64,000 bases of DNA from contig JABAKD010000007.1 of NCBI GenBank assembly GCA_012845835.1, positions 10,273,165-10,337,164 on the forward strand. The letters run 5' to 3'. The stretch is from Undaria pinnatifida. Its lineage: Eukaryota > Sar > Phaeophyceae > Laminariales > Alariaceae. Shown here piece by piece: positions 13,487 to 26,700 of the stretch (its first letter is position 1; every line of letters starts with the position of its first letter). The notes under the pieces are model-generated. The model had not been told where the DNA came from and did not search any database. It saw nothing but the letters and a program-made list of their open reading frames with translations. Both the position numbers and the translations under genes were made by a program.

Positions 13487-13960
13487 GTGCATAACTGATT
13501 GTAGTCTCAATACCGTATACCTTCGCATCCGGGATGGAGCACGTCGTGTTTTGCCAACCAGGTACACATTGCATGCACCAAGCGCGAATCGCCTTGGGGT
13601 TTTCGACGAGTCACGTGAAGGTGAGCTGCATCCCTGCAAAAAACACTTGAGAGGAGAACGTCGGGAATCTTGTGCGTACTTTCTTGCTTATGGGTGACGA
13701 TTGATGCCTTCATCTGGTTTACCGTGTTGCCACTTCCAGAGACCGCAATGAATATTATTTGTAACTGCCTCATGGGTACTTGCCATGTGCATACTGTGCG
13801 ATACGGGTATCCCCACTGCACGAGGCCAATGTTCTCCATCCCGCACACCATCATCTAACTCGACCACCATCATCGTGTCGACAAAAGCCCTACCTGTGCG
13901 TTTATTACCTAGCTCACATAATAAGTAGCTCTTCCACGGCGTCGCTGCCAGCCGACGCCA
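13487..13960 (-). repeat. 500-bp dispersed repeat, inverted copy
   Basis: Starts at accttcgcatccgggatgga and gcacgtcgtgttttgccaac, continues through gcaccaagcgcgaatcgcc to taactcgaccacca. Confidence 0.65.
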
Positions 13961-14039
13961 ACCCAAGGGGGAGGCGGGTACCGTGCGCGCCCAGGGGGAA
14001 CAAGGTGTATCCTCGGCGGGGGTGTGTGCCCATATAATG

Positions 14040-14995
14040 ATTGCTCGAATTGTTCAGACATTAGGCCCCCGCACCCCTACAATGTCGGTAAGGAGCACGT
14101 CAGCTTTCCGGCGACCAGGCCGACATTGTTAGCACCAAGCGCGAAGCGCTGTGATGTGTTCCGGGTTTCGAATGAACGGTGAGCTGTGTCGCAAGAGCCA
14201 CGTTTAAGGCGGATTCCGGGCTCCTGCGCGCAGGAGGGGGGGGAGGGGGGGGCTATCCCGCCTGGGGGGTCATATTATCACGGGGGTGGGGGAGAAGGGG
14301 GGGTATATTATGTGCGTTGGGGGGGGGGGGGGTCTCAAGGGAGGTTGGGGGTGTATCTCATCATGTGTGGCTGAAACGCTTAGACGATAGACCCTCGCAT
14401 CCCTACAATACTGGAACAGAGAACGTCGGGTTTGTACCAACCAGACACACATTTCTTGCGCCAAGAACGAAGCACCGTGACAAAGGGAGGGGTGGGGTGC
14501 ACTCACGTCCTTCAGAAGTATAGTCTAAGGCCATTAACCCTCGCATCCCTACGATACCGAGGCGGAGCACGTCGGGTTTTTACAAACCGGGCAGACACTG
14601 CGTGGACCAAGCGCAAAGCGCCGTGAGGTGTTCGGCGAGTCGCCTGAAGGCTGAGCTGCATCCCTTGCAGGAACCTTTTGAGAGAAGGACTTCCGGAACT
14701 TGTTTCGCATTTGCTAGATATTGATGACAGCTTCGAATGAACCTATTGGTTTCTCGTGTGGCTACTTCCATAGACAGCAATGGTAATACCATGAAACTGC
14801 CTCCTGGGTGCCTTACCATACATGCGCACTACGCGATATTACCCCTATGGCGCAGGGGTAAGGTTATCCACTTCGCACAATATGATCTAACTCGACCACC
14901 ATCTCGGTCACTGCCAAAACATAAAAACTAGAGCAAACGGGACGGTGCCATAGCGGTCTAGCTCACGTAGGGAAAGTCGTGTTTTACGGCATCGA
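14040..14995 (-). repeat. Three serial inverted copies of the 500-bp repeat
   Basis: Heads at 14060-14170, 14375-14490 and 14525-14660 each read (a)ccct-cgcatccctacaat ... gcaccaagcgcgaagcgc. Only the last extends full length to about 14995. The first two are 5' fragments separated by G-runs. Confidence 0.65.
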
Positions 14996-15004
14996 TGCCA
15001 ACCG

Positions 15005-15962
15005 ACATCAACCCTTCGCGATTTTGACCATTGACCTAGCATCCCTTTCGAGACGGAGCACCGGTCTTACTCCTAATAGAGACACCTCAAATATTCAGGC
15101 GCTCATTACCTTTTTCAAAATATTACATGAAAATATTTGCTTATCCTATCCCCTCCCTGTTTCGCCGTCTGTGGCCACCACTTGTCTCCTAGGGTAGCGA
15201 TCGTTTTCTCGCTACTCTCTAGCCTTCCAAACTCTTCCATGTCACATCCGCCAATTTCCCATCTCCCCTTCTAACACATCCCTTTTTTCCTTGTATATTT
15301 CACATGCTCCTACTATGTGAGTCCTACTCTCTATTGCTGCGCCACACGGGCACATATGTGCACCCACGCCCTCCTCCTCCCGACTACTGGTCTATCTCTT
15401 TCCTCTTTCTGGTAGGTCCAGGTCCCCTACACGAAATGGCAGTTTCAGCGTTTTCGCTTAGTCCATTGGGCCGTGCGAATACCTTCTATTTCCAATATCT
15501 TTCCTTAACCTCCCGTATATATCCAAGTGTTTCTCCTCTTTCACCTCATTTCTTAACGCTAGCCATCGCTTCTATCCCTTCTTTTGCTTCTGTCTTGACC
15601 CGTCAAATTCTCCACGGACAGTACCTCGTCTTGACTTCCTCCTAAATCCTTCCACGGTTCCTCGACTACGTTATCCCCTATCTTATTCCAGATCGCCCTT
15701 TTGTTACTTTCTCTATAGAGCCCTATCAGATATGGCTGGCAGTCTCTTGTCTGGAATATCCCTTACTTTATATTGCTATTTCAACTTCCTCACTTCTATT
15801 TGTTTCAATTGGGCACATTCCTAGTTCTGCTCTTAATACAATAGGAATAATCGTCGTACTTGAGCATCCCAGTATATCTTTTGCTGCTGTCACCTGCAAT
15901 GTTTCCAGTTGTTTAACGAACTTCGCGTTCCTTTCCCATACTTCTCCTGCATACCCTAGCTT
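15005..15962 (-). pseudogene. LINE (non-LTR retrotransposon) 3' part, decayed
   Basis: Minus strand begins GEVWERNAKFVKQLETLQVT and continues AAKDILGCSS, then RAELGMCPIETNR, the layout of the region downstream of the reverse transcriptase fingers/palm in LINE ORF2-like proteins. Frameshifts and stops follow. Near 15185 it reads LGDKWWPQTAKQGGDRISK, shared with the copy at 32.7 kb. Confidence 0.65.
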
Positions 15963-16229
15963 TATTTAGTGCAATCACCTTCATCGGAATACATATTATA
16001 ATCCTAGTGTCAAGGTGCGAGTCTGTCAGGATCGCATCCATCTTGCCCTACATGTGTTTTACCCTGTTCCTGTTACGTTCGCTGTGTGTGCACCCCAAGA
16101 GCAGTCACTTGAGATCGGGGAGGCCTCCGGATTCTCCGAGCCTCAAGGCTAACCCCGGTCTCGCGCGACTGTCTGCGGCCACAGAACGCTTGACCTGGGC
16201 GGGAGAGGGGATTATGTCATTTTTTACCT

Positions 16230-16487
16230 GAGTCATTCTACGGTAGCCCCCCCCATCTTTTCTTTAACGAAATAGCCGGTTTCAAAACCAGCTCCCGGTC
16301 GTATCTCCTAAAATACGGTGTCCCTCGACACCCTCCCCGACATCCTCGATCGATAGGCCTTTGCACACTAGCAAATATGTGGATAACGTTATTTCTATAG
16401 TCTAGCATCCTACCTTGTGTCGAGCAGCCATGAAACGACCGCTACAGAGATCGCTGGTTTTAGCGGGGGGCTATCGTAGAATAAGTC
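16230..16487. mobile_element. MITE-A copy 2
   Basis: Inverted relative to copy 1; ends gagtcattctacggtagccc and ctatcgtagaataagtc. Confidence 0.75.
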
Positions 16488-16648
16488 TCCTGTTTGGCCC
16501 AACCTTGCACGAACTATTGTTGTTTTCGTTTGCCGCCCGCCAACAGATGTACCAGGTAGGACCTTCCGACGCGGATTTTGCTTTTCCTGGATGAGCAAGA
16601 AGCAGACCACATCCATCGATAGTCGGTGCCTGGGACCAAAACGTGTGA

Positions 16649-16920
16649 CGCGTGCTACAATAGAATACAGGTATAACATTTTGGCTGAAACAGGTATAAC
16701 ATTTTGGCTGAACCGGTGTCTGAGTGACGGGGGCTTCTTGACCCAAATTCGTCCGAATTTCAGTATTTGCTTCGGAATATATATCGTCGTGTACCTATGC
16801 CATCGAAGAAGCACTTCTCATTTTCTCCAAATTAGTTTTCGGGTGAGGTATAGACCTCTTCAAGTGAGGAGTAGTATTAGAGAAAAAAATGTACCTGGTA
16901 CACTTCTACCGTAGCGTGCG
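16649..16920. mobile_element. MITE-B copy 3
   Basis: Has a 25-bp tandem duplication near its left end (caggtataacattttggctg twice). Right end cacttctaccgtagcgtgcg. Confidence 0.7.
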
Positions 16921-16929
16921 TCGTAGGTT

Positions 16930-18050
16930 CCTTGCACCATGTGAAGTGTGTAGTGGTCATCTCCAGGCCTCGAGACCGTAAGCTGGATACAGACGCGGTT
17001 CGAAAGTATCGGTGCTGGACTGCGCCGTAGATGTATTAGTTTCGCTTTCCCAATGTACAGAGCACCAGCTTCAACGGGAAGAGGTACTCTCCACGGCCTG
17101 TTGTACTCGCCGACAGTCCGTCCTACCAAGCGTTTCTTGTGGGTGTTCCCTGCAATGTTCCCCGACACCTATGGTGGTACGCCAGGTACAACTTGAATAC
17201 AAAATAAACCGATGATAAGTAACAAACCGAGTTTCGCCGCATATTGTACTTCTCCACATCTACAATACAATATTCCGTAAGGTCGTGCGTAGTGACAGCA
17301 AAGCAAGTAGACAAGAAGAGTGGACTGCAACTCCATGTTGGAATAATCTCCGTTGATGAAAGTTCAGCGGCTAGAAGAACTTGATACTGAAAAGAAAAAA
17401 ACACAACTGGTGCGACATATTTAGACGTATGACCAGCGACAGTATGGATGTAGTCCTGTCACTCATATAACGAAATTACGAAACGATTAACATATATTGT
17501 CGTGTCGATGAACAGCAGCAATATGGATGGGATCGTATCACGAAAAAAAAATCGTGTTGTAGGTATCAGCGAGAAGTTATCTAGAAAAGAAGCACAAACC
17601 AGTCTACTATGCGTTCAACACGCCCCTTGATTTGATACCTAGAGTAAAAAGAGACAGAAAAATAAGCAACTCTGTGGACGACCGCCCAGTACAGTGAAAA
17701 TGCGTACTATTCAGTGTTGGTTCGGTAAAATGTAGTAACTAGAAAGTTAACATACTACAAACAAGTAGCACAAATCACAAGCAACACAGTGCTCAGTACT
17801 ATCATGGTGTCGTATTATTACTCTAGTCGATGAACACCAGGTTTCATATCAAGATGAAAGGTGTAAGGGGCATACGTGCGAGACGTAGATTCAGGGCATT
17901 TGATTGGGAAGAACCTTCTCTGTGGTTCACGTATGTACCCATATACGTAAGTTGAATAAAATACGTACGCGGTACACGTAGCAGCCGACCAGTTGAAGTT
18001 ATGCATACATAGAGTCGTCCCAAGGTAAAGGCTGTACTTTTTGGGGCAAC
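16930..18050. other. No supported feature
   Basis: AT-richer sequence with only short ORFs; no repeat or gene recognised. Confidence 0.3.
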
Positions 18051-18059
18051 CGCTTCTGG

Positions 18060-18275
18060 TTGGTTGACCTCCTGAAGAGTGAAACTATCCGTCAGTGTGA
18101 CAATTTTACGCGCATACCTGTTTAAGAAAAGGGCATAGAACTGTTGGTCGGTTTGCGCGAACGAACATGTTCGAGGCCAAGCTTCGGCTGGCGTATTGAG
18201 CTCCTGGCGTTAGGAGCCCAGAAACTTCCGCTGCACCCTTACAGTGGGATGATTCCATACCTCATACGTGGCAGC
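18060..18275 (+). repeat. Dispersed repeat shared with 62375-62600
   Basis: ggtcggtttgcgcgaacgaa, cctggcgttaggagcccaga and gtgggatgattccatac match 62461-62600 in the same orientation. Function unknown. Confidence 0.6.
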
Positions 18276-18874
18276 GAGCCAGTTGAAGTGGACATATGAA
18301 TATGCATGCGTGGTACTGGTCAGTAGAGATAACACGTACTTGTTGGGGTGATCCGAAGGACCTTCCAAGATACTCCGGAGTACATTGATACAAGCTGAAG
18401 TAACGTTCCATGCATGTTGTAAGCTTTGGTGACGAGAAACATCCTACGTCAACAACTCCGTCAAAATTGCCACAACCACCGGTGTAATTAGATCAGCAAT
18501 TAAAACATGTCCACGGGACAGCAAGGTGTCTTCTTTTCTAATTACACCAGAAAATAAAATATGACCACGGGACAAGAATGTGTCTTCTTTTCTTTCCTCG
18601 GAGTACCTTGATCTCCATCGTGAAACCAACACTTATCCGCGGTCCGCGCCGGATCCATACACTAGGGTATGACATCTGATTGATGAGTCCAGCTTGACAG
18701 TTTGCTCTCGCTTACACCCTGTGACGTACGTCGACGATACACTACTATCGAGCACACACACCACATAACGACAAATACAAGGTGCGCTCAAGATCAATAC
18801 CTACACTCCAAGGGAACTACGTCTCGACTAGCGCCGGGTTCTACCTCATGCCATAGTCACGCAATGATAATAGG

Positions 18875-19402
18875 TTGTTAGCCATCGATTACACCACCTG
18901 GCGCACGACAAGAAGAAACGGAAACTTAGGTCTGAGCAACAATTCAACCATTCTGATCACCATCAAAAGGACACATACAGCCGGGACTGCAATACGAGTA
19001 CGGGTCACGAGGATCTGGGAACGGAACAATGAGAAACTCGAGCATGTGACGGTAAATTATGGACTCCACCCTACATCATTTGATCCTTATACGAGGGATC
19101 CCGAAGTTCGACAGCAAACCGAGCCATTTTCAGGGCTTGAAACGCTTCACACGAGATATGCTCCAGTTTTGCTCGATCGGGAATGTTTGAAGATTTACAT
19201 GGCCATAAAAGGCCTCAAGAAATTTACACACCGCTACTACGTCGAAGCACCACGAATACCTCGGTGCACAGCGAACGTGGAGACGCTGACGGGGGCGATG
19301 TATCGTCTTGGCAGCATACGAACTGACAGTCCCAGTGGATACTACATGCCGTGCAACTGTCGAACAGCAGCATCAAGACTCATATCGAAGGTGCAGCAGT
19401 AA
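18875..19402 (+). pseudogene. Possible retrotransposon RNase H-region remnant
   Basis: A 175-codon ORF without low complexity. Residues near the middle read RYAPVLLDRECLKIYMAIKG and then LKKFTHRYY, and later VETLTGAMYRL. This resembles the Glu-Arg-Glu-x-Leu-Ala-Ile ... Lys-Phe-x-His-Tyr-Leu ... TDH-x-x-Leu-Thr arrangement of Ty3/gypsy-type RNase H. The TDH triad residues are not preserved, so it would be inactive. It could also be an unrelated ORF. Confidence 0.35.
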
Positions 19403-19539
19403 CAACATCTCCAACCCGACAGAGCTTGCGAAATGGATCATACAACCGCGGCGCCATTCAGAGTTCTGTTCGAAATAACAGAACTAGCCGGCAGGAAGCC
19501 TTAAGGCCAAGTTCTAGTCCAAGATCGGAAAAATAGCAA

Positions 19540-19542
<3 letters not shown>

Positions 19543-19570
<28 letters not shown>
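19543..19570 (+). repeat. G28 homopolymer
   Basis: Uninterrupted G-run. Other long G-runs: 26309-26342 (nearly pure), 52908-52922, 51579-51593. Confidence 0.95.
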
Positions 19571-19810
19571 TGGAGAGCGCTACTCGTCAAGCATGAAAAC
19601 AATTTACTCCACACAGCGCCGTCGAGCGCTGATGAGGAACTAGACCCACCCCTCCAGGTACCCAGGTGGGATCGGCAAGTGACACGACATCTCAACCCCT
19701 TTTACCACTGCAAAAAAAGTCCTACACTAATAACATGTAGTTTTTTTACCCAAAAACGAGGGAGCAGTTGTACAGGCGTTGAAGGGTCTTACGATATGAC
19801 CGTGGGTAGG

Positions 19811-20115
19811 GGATAGGGGATATATGTCCCCTCGCCCCCCCCCCCCCCCTCCTCCGACATGCCACACCCTGGGCAGTGTCCCTCCATCACCACGAAATGG
19901 CCCAATTTGGGATCGGGCAGCGACATGGCACTCTTAAGACTTTCTGCGACCTACTGGAGCAGGGGACAAGGGATACATATCCCCTTACCCCCCCCCCATC
20001 CGACACGGGAAATATTCGGCGGCCTCACTTCCCTTTTTTGTCGGCACCATCACCACCTGTTACCCAGTTGGGGTCGGGCAGCGACATGGCACCTTTAAGG
20101 GGCCCAGCCACCTGG
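19811..20115 (+). repeat. Two diverged 150-160-bp tandem units
   Basis: Each has a palindromic ggggat-(a/c)-atat-(g/c)-ccc, a C-run, and gggatcgggcagcgacatgg or gggtcgggcagcgacatggc. A third worn unit is at 19655-19700. Confidence 0.6.
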
Positions 20116-20554
20116 AATGTTAGAAAGATAACATGAAAACAATAGTAACGATGCGGGGAAGGGGAGGGGAGGGGAGGGGAGGGAAGGGGTAGGGCAAAGG
20201 AAGGGGGGAGTATGGAGTACGGCAAGGGAGAGGGGTGGTGCAAGGGCGAGTAAAGGGAAAGGACGAGGGAGGCACGAGGAGGCCGAAGGGAGGGGGGTGG
20301 GGGCGCTGGGGTGGGGGAGGAAGGGTTACTCGCAATTCGGTCGTGGCCGGGGGGGGGGGTGTACTCGATATTCACCGGGTTGGGGGGGGTGGGGGGGTTA
20401 GACAAGGGTGGGGGTGTACGCGGGCTACTCGAGATTCGTCGGGAAGGGCGGGGGAGGAGGGGGGTTCCTGGCGATGGAAGGCAAAGCCTATAAGTGAAAC
20501 GAAGAAACAGAAAGCATACGAACTACCAGGTATACACAAATACGTCGTGCATAC

Positions 20555-20704
20555 CTTCATTCCGATGACTACCGAGGGGAGGAAGAAGAGGGCGGGGCCA
20601 GGTAGGCCGAACGCCGCAGCCACAAACGCCGGGCCGGGACACATTCCCGCCGAACCCCACCCAACGCCGAACACCCACGCTCCCAAAACCAGAGGCAGGT
20701 CCAC
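20555..20704 (-). CDS. YeeE/YedE gene exon 8 (last recognised)
   Basis: 150 nt, acceptor tcctcttgcaag, donor ATGAAG|gtatgc, phase 0 on both sides. It reads [50 protein letters not shown]. The Asp-Leu-Pro-Leu-Val-Leu-Gly and Gly-x-Gly-Trp-Gly-x-x-Gly-x-Cys-Pro-Gly-Pro-Ala motifs are diagnostic of the second half. A good donor after the last helix shows that a C-terminal exon follows below 20555; I could not find it. Confidence 0.88.
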
Positions 20705-23700
20705 CTTGCAAGAGGACGGATTGGGGCGGTGTAAGATGGAATGGGTTCAACGCCATATATCTTGGTGTAGCGATCGATTAGAACAAGACGTTGCTTTTTA
20801 ACGGGGCTGTAGGATACGCTCGGCCAACGTATCACGCAGCTTGTCAAGCCCACTGTAGAGCAGGACGGGGCGGTGTAAGAAGGAACGCCCGCTGGGGCCG
20901 TATATGCCATGTGTAACAGGCAGTCGGTCGGCATGAAAAAAAATCAAGTTTCCAGGAATACGTGCAGTAATCGGTATAAGAAAGCACTTTAGATTTTAAG
21001 AAAGCCATACGAAAAACGTGTTTTTAAGGACAGTAGGTAATACGCGCGGCCTTCGTGCATATCAGCAGTTCGCTCAAGCTTGTCAAGCTTATCCAGCTTG
21101 TCACGCTTGCAACGCTGAATATCGAGTTTGTACCCCCACCCGCTGCCGAATATCCACGCTCCCTAACTCTAGAGGAAGAATCGTCCACCTTGCAACAGGG
21201 AGAGGATGGCTCGGGGCGGTGTATGATGGAAAACGGATTAAGGCCATACGTGGTGACGTAGCGAGAGGCACAAGCAAACGTCGGGTGGAGAAAGACAGGA
21301 AACGGATTGGGGCCGTATGTAGCCGCGTTACAATCGGGATAAGAAATCGTAGGGCGGCGTGTAAGGCCAACTCTTCTAAAGAGCTTACCCGAAACCGAAA
21401 ATAAGACGAATTTTCGGGTCGCAAAACCAGACGGGCAGAATCGGATTGACAACCCTTACAATAAAACCCGATTTATATAACTTAGTTTTGGACAGAGTTC
21501 TCACGAAACAGTCATAAACGTCTATCGCTTCATGACTACGTACTAGCACGAGTCCGCCGCACAAGGGCATCTTAGCACACGCAGATGAAGCTGTGTAGGT
21601 GGGGCAAGGGAAAACACACGGTGTGCGCTTCAACCGAGGAGGGTTCTCAGTTCCCCTCGCTCTTGTCAATCTCGTACATCAACAGCGACGACATGTCTCA
21701 CACGGCGGCGCTCTCCTCGTCCTCGACGACTGGTGTGTATTTTGCGTTCGAAACGCTGGCGAATGCCGCAATCGCGACTGCAAGGAGAATAACAAAGCTC
21801 GGGTAGTCGTCACCATCACTATCCAATCCCATCGGCTCGCGGTGATGCCCGAGGTGTGTGTGAATGGGTGGCGTGACACAGCAGCAGCGGCAGCAGTAGC
21901 AACACAAAGACACACCTATGATACGTGCTTCTTGCCCTACAAACGCGTCTTCTCGCATCTTGCACATACTACTGCGAAACTGGACCCCCATTTACGATAT
22001 CCGAAAAGTCTGAAAAATCGCTAGTTTCGGGTCTATAAGGTTGGCAAACCGGTTTTGCAATTCGAAAACGTTCATTTTCGGATCCAGAAACGGTGTTGTA
22101 AGCGATGGTTAAAGATGAAAAACGGATTGAGGACGTTTGTCGCAGGGTGGCAATCAGGAAATAACAGTATTGTTCATGCTGTAAGTTTTCTAACAGACCA
22201 CGGGCGGCCGGCGTACCGGGTGTCACGCAGCTTCTTAAGAGGACATGGCGAGGCGGTGCAAGACGGGAAGCGAACTGAGGCCGGGTGTATATATGTAGGT
22301 AGCTTACAAGCGATAGAGACAAGAAAACGTGCTTTTTAAAGGGCCGTCGACGACGCGAGCTACGGTGGTAAAGAAAAATTGTTGGCCGAGATATTTCTGG
22401 CCGACTGGGGGCTCCCCTACCGACGAACTCCCCAAAGTCGGCTGAACACCATTTTTGGGTCAGCACTGAAATCGGAGGCCGCTGTCGCCGGGAACGGGAA
22501 GGGGGTGCCAGACCGTATGGATAGCCTGCAGGCTCATGCTGTGGGCTGCGTAAGAACAAAAAACCAATGCACAAAAGCTTCTGTCGGTTATGCAAGAACA
22601 AAAATACCTACGTATCCGGAAGAAACAAACACTATAGTAGACTAAAACACAACATTGCAATTTTTCATGAGAGTTAACATTCCTTCGGGCCGAGATCTAG
22701 GTAGCAGAGAGCTGGAAAATCGTTCCGCTCGTGCTGCCCCTCTGTGGTACGAGCACGCGTGGTCTATATTTTTCTTGGCCTTATTTGTCTCTCTCTTTCG
22801 ATCTTTCATTTTCTCCATATAATTGTATCTGTATTTTACAGTATCCTGTGGTTGAGACACATGTGCGGTAAAGGCGCACGATTTTTTTTCCGAGGCTCCT
22901 AACCAATTGAGGAGCGCTATATCTCACCCAAAAAAACAGTTTGGAGAAAAATTAAGTGTGCAACCCGATGGCCAAACCCATGGTCGACTGCTGCAGGTAT
23001 ACAAACAATCGTAACACGAAACAAGAGTGCCATCCCGACGATGTTCGGTGAAGGAGACCCGTCATTCACAAAACGAAAAAGGCCGAAAACTGCTACCTCG
23101 TCTACCACCTCGACTCGACTCAACACAACACAACACAACACAACACAACACAACACAACACAACCCAACCCAACCCAACCCAACCCAACCCAACCCAACC
23201 CAACCCAACCCAACCCAACCCAACAAAACACAACAAAACACAACATAACATAACACAACACAACACAACACAACACAACACAACACAACACAACACAACA
23301 CAACACAACACAACACAACACAACACAACACAACACAACACAACACAACACAACACAACACAACACAACACAACACAACACAACACAACACAACACAACA
23401 CAACACAACACAACACGACACAACACAACACAACACGACACAACACAACACGACACAACACAACCCAACACGACACAACACAACACAACACAATTCGACT
23501 CTCTGAGCACGCGTGTACATACCTACAGAAAATCATGGCATTGTTCGGGATGCAGCTTCAATTTTCTCTCGGAGCACCATGTTTTGGGTGGGTAATGTGT
23601 AGTGATGCGTATTGATGTGTAGTCATGCGTAGTAATGTGTAGTCGTGATAGTAGTCATGTGTAGTGGTGTGTAGTCACGTGTAGTCATGTGCAGTCGTGT

Positions 23701-26700
23701 GTAATCATGTGTAGTCATGTGTAGTCATGTGTAGTCAAGTGTAGTGGTATGTAGTGATGTGTAGTTACTCCAAAAGTGAGAAAGCTTCACAAAAAGTATT
23801 CGCAAAACCTTGGCATACCGTACTAATATAGCATGCGCCCAATCACCCCCGTGAAGAGTTGTCTCCCCCTCGCGCGCGCTTACCACGGTGTTGGTGGGGA
23901 TCTCAAACTTTTCTCCGAAGGCCGCTGCTGGTTTCGTCTCGGACTCCGAACCCTTCGTAACCTGGTTAAACAGAGCGAATTTAACCCTTTTAGCACCGCA
24001 TTCCGCCGAATGGGGACAAAACGCTTGGAGTTACACTAGGATGATTTTGGGAGTTGAAAGTGGGTTTAAAACGCATTGTATCAGTATGTTTGCCATGCGA
24101 TAAGGTGTAGGAAACATGAGCTTCGGCGTCGATCGCCCGTAAGCGCTCCCAGAAGAAACAAGAACAAGACCTCAAGAGAAACACACAAAAAAAGGAAAAA
24201 CGATGCACGTAGTCTAACTCTCTTATGCACCCACGACCCACTTCAACCATAAATACTTCGTTCTTGCTGAGGTGCTCCAAACGCTTTAACGGGAGGGACA
24301 TTGGGGGTGGGGGGGGGGGTGGGGGGGGGTACGTTCCCAATACGTTGGCAAATTCAAACCCGATTTTACCGAATATGAATGACCAGTGTATTTAAGCCCT
24401 GTTCATAATAGTCTTTTCGGAAAGTGGAAAGTAGAAATTTTTAATTGGAACGTGGAATCGGTAATCTCTCCGCCCCCAAGGGGGCGGCGAGATTATAAAA
24501 AACGGAATTTGAAGTAGTTCATGCATCTAGATTCCGTTTTTATAATCTCGCCGCCCCTTTGGGGGCGGCGAGATTACCGATTCCACGTTCCAATTAAAAA
24601 ATCTACTTTCCACTTTCCGAAAAGACTATTATGAACAGGGCTTTACCTGATAGTTCCTGGTTGTTGTTGCTTTCGTTGTTGCGCTCGATATGATATATCG
24701 CACACCATATATCGAATCGATATTTCGATACATCGCAACTTTCGATATAAATAGACAACACCACAACACTGATACTGCTTCGATGAACATGTACCCGCCG
24801 CGCGTCTGCCTCGGGCCCCAGCTTCCCGATTCTGGCCCTAGCTTCCGCGATACGAACAGAAACCCAACAAACGCGGTATTCGCGGAGAACGAGTCACGAT
24901 ATTCCCAGCATTTTAAACCTTCGATGCGACATGCAAAAGTACGATACACTGGTATCCACGAATACGTACAAGTCGTGCGTCGGCACGGCGGGGTCTCCAG
25001 CTTCCTGCTAACGAACGGAAACCTAACAAACGACGTACCGAAGCCCCAACACAGTCCGATCTACCATTAGATATACCGAACACGACATATCGGTACACCG
25101 CAAACGATACATCGAAAATCAACTTTTCCGACATACATCGAACCGTTCGATGTGACATCCAACACAGCGCGACACCATCTACAAGGTTGAATTCGCCTTA
25201 TCCACTCCCTCCTGCCGAACCCAAACCGTGAGCTGACGGCCCGCGCGACGCACGGCACGAAACGCGCCCAAACCTCTCCACGACACCGTTTCCAGGCGGC
25301 CTTTCGCCGCTAAGCACTACCGGGTTTTGCGCGAGAACCACCGTTGCCGGTGCGAAGAGACATCAGCGAAAGCAGGCCAAAAAAATCAATACCATCTGCG
25401 TATCATAGACTCAGACTCACTTACAACAAAGCCAACGCCTTCGGAGAACGCCCTCGGCAGGTCTCTAGCCTCTGGCGAAGCACGGTAGGGGGATGTTATG
25501 ACGATGTCGCGACACACCTCGATTTTCCCTACCGGTCTTGAGCCACTCGCGCAAGAGTGACTCCGTACCTCAGAGAAAAACATAATTTTGGCGTTATTTT
25601 TTTTTTTTGGCACAGGGCGGCTAACCATTCCGTTTCGGGTTAATATAATAGCAAACTGAAAAGCAGCACGACAGCAGCGCAAGACCGCCAAGGAACGGGG
25701 AGGTCACTCGCGCGAGTGACCCCCGAGTCTCCACAAAAAAAAAGGGGCTCCAAAAGGTACCCCCCCCCCTACCCTCTACAAAAGGATGCATGGTCAATGG
25801 TCAAATGACTAAGGCAGGCAACAAATGAGTACGCCCCCCCGTAGCATGCCCCCCTTAACATGCCTCCCTTAACATGCTTCCCTTAACATGCCTCCCTTAA
25901 CATGCCCCCCTTAAAATGCCCCCTTTAACATGCCCCCCTTAACACGCCCCCCTTAACATGCCCCCCTTAACATGCCCCCCCCGCCTCCCACAGTAGGTTT
26001 TGTACTCTCAAGACTGCTTATTCTCAGCTCTGAATTGCAAATACGGGTGAATTATTTTTCCCGAATCGATCGCTTTGTACACGTACGATGCACGCACCGC
26101 GCCTCGGCATGCAGGGGTCCCCAGCTTCCTCGTGACGAACGGGAACCCAACAAAAGCGGTCACCACGCCGAACCCCAGCACCAACGCCAGAGAGGGGTCC
26201 CAGGAGTCCCGCCTGCAGTACCAGAAAAGGGAGGCGTTAGGCGAGGTCGAGGTGCGGGGAGAAGGGGTGGGGGGTGGGAAATAGGGAGATATAGGGAGGG
26301 GGGAGGGAGGGGGGGGGGAGGGGGGGGGGGGGGGGGGGGGGGTGGGCAAGTAGGCATTTTATGCGTATCCGTCGGCACTGGGAAGTGGAAATCATTCGAC
26401 GTGACCAAAACGAAAAGCTGCACGGGGCTGTGGCGATGCGTGATCAATAAAAGTGCACAAAAATGAAGGCAAACGCGCAAAGAATTATTAGCGTGGATGC
26501 ACAATTCGATGCGAGCCGACGAGGGAAGAAAGGGCAGGAGAGTAGTCTCGCCATAAAAGTGAAGGCGCGTGCCGTAGCGGGGAGGGGCGAGAAGAGCCAG
26601 CTTAGTGGCCCCGGCTCTGAGTAACGTTTAAGGAGGGAGAAACAGAGAGAAAAAGTGCGAAGATAATTGATACTACCAGCAAAGACGAAAAACGAAAAAA

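Noticed and set aside
21969-22601. 210-codon basic minus ORF
   Set aside because: Overlaps repeat blocks shared with 2.3 kb and the exon 8 intron; no domain and no splice support.
22917-23536. Cys-Val-Leu repeat ORFs up to 197 codons on the minus strand
   Set aside because: Translation of (CAACA)n on the other strand; three frames are open equally.
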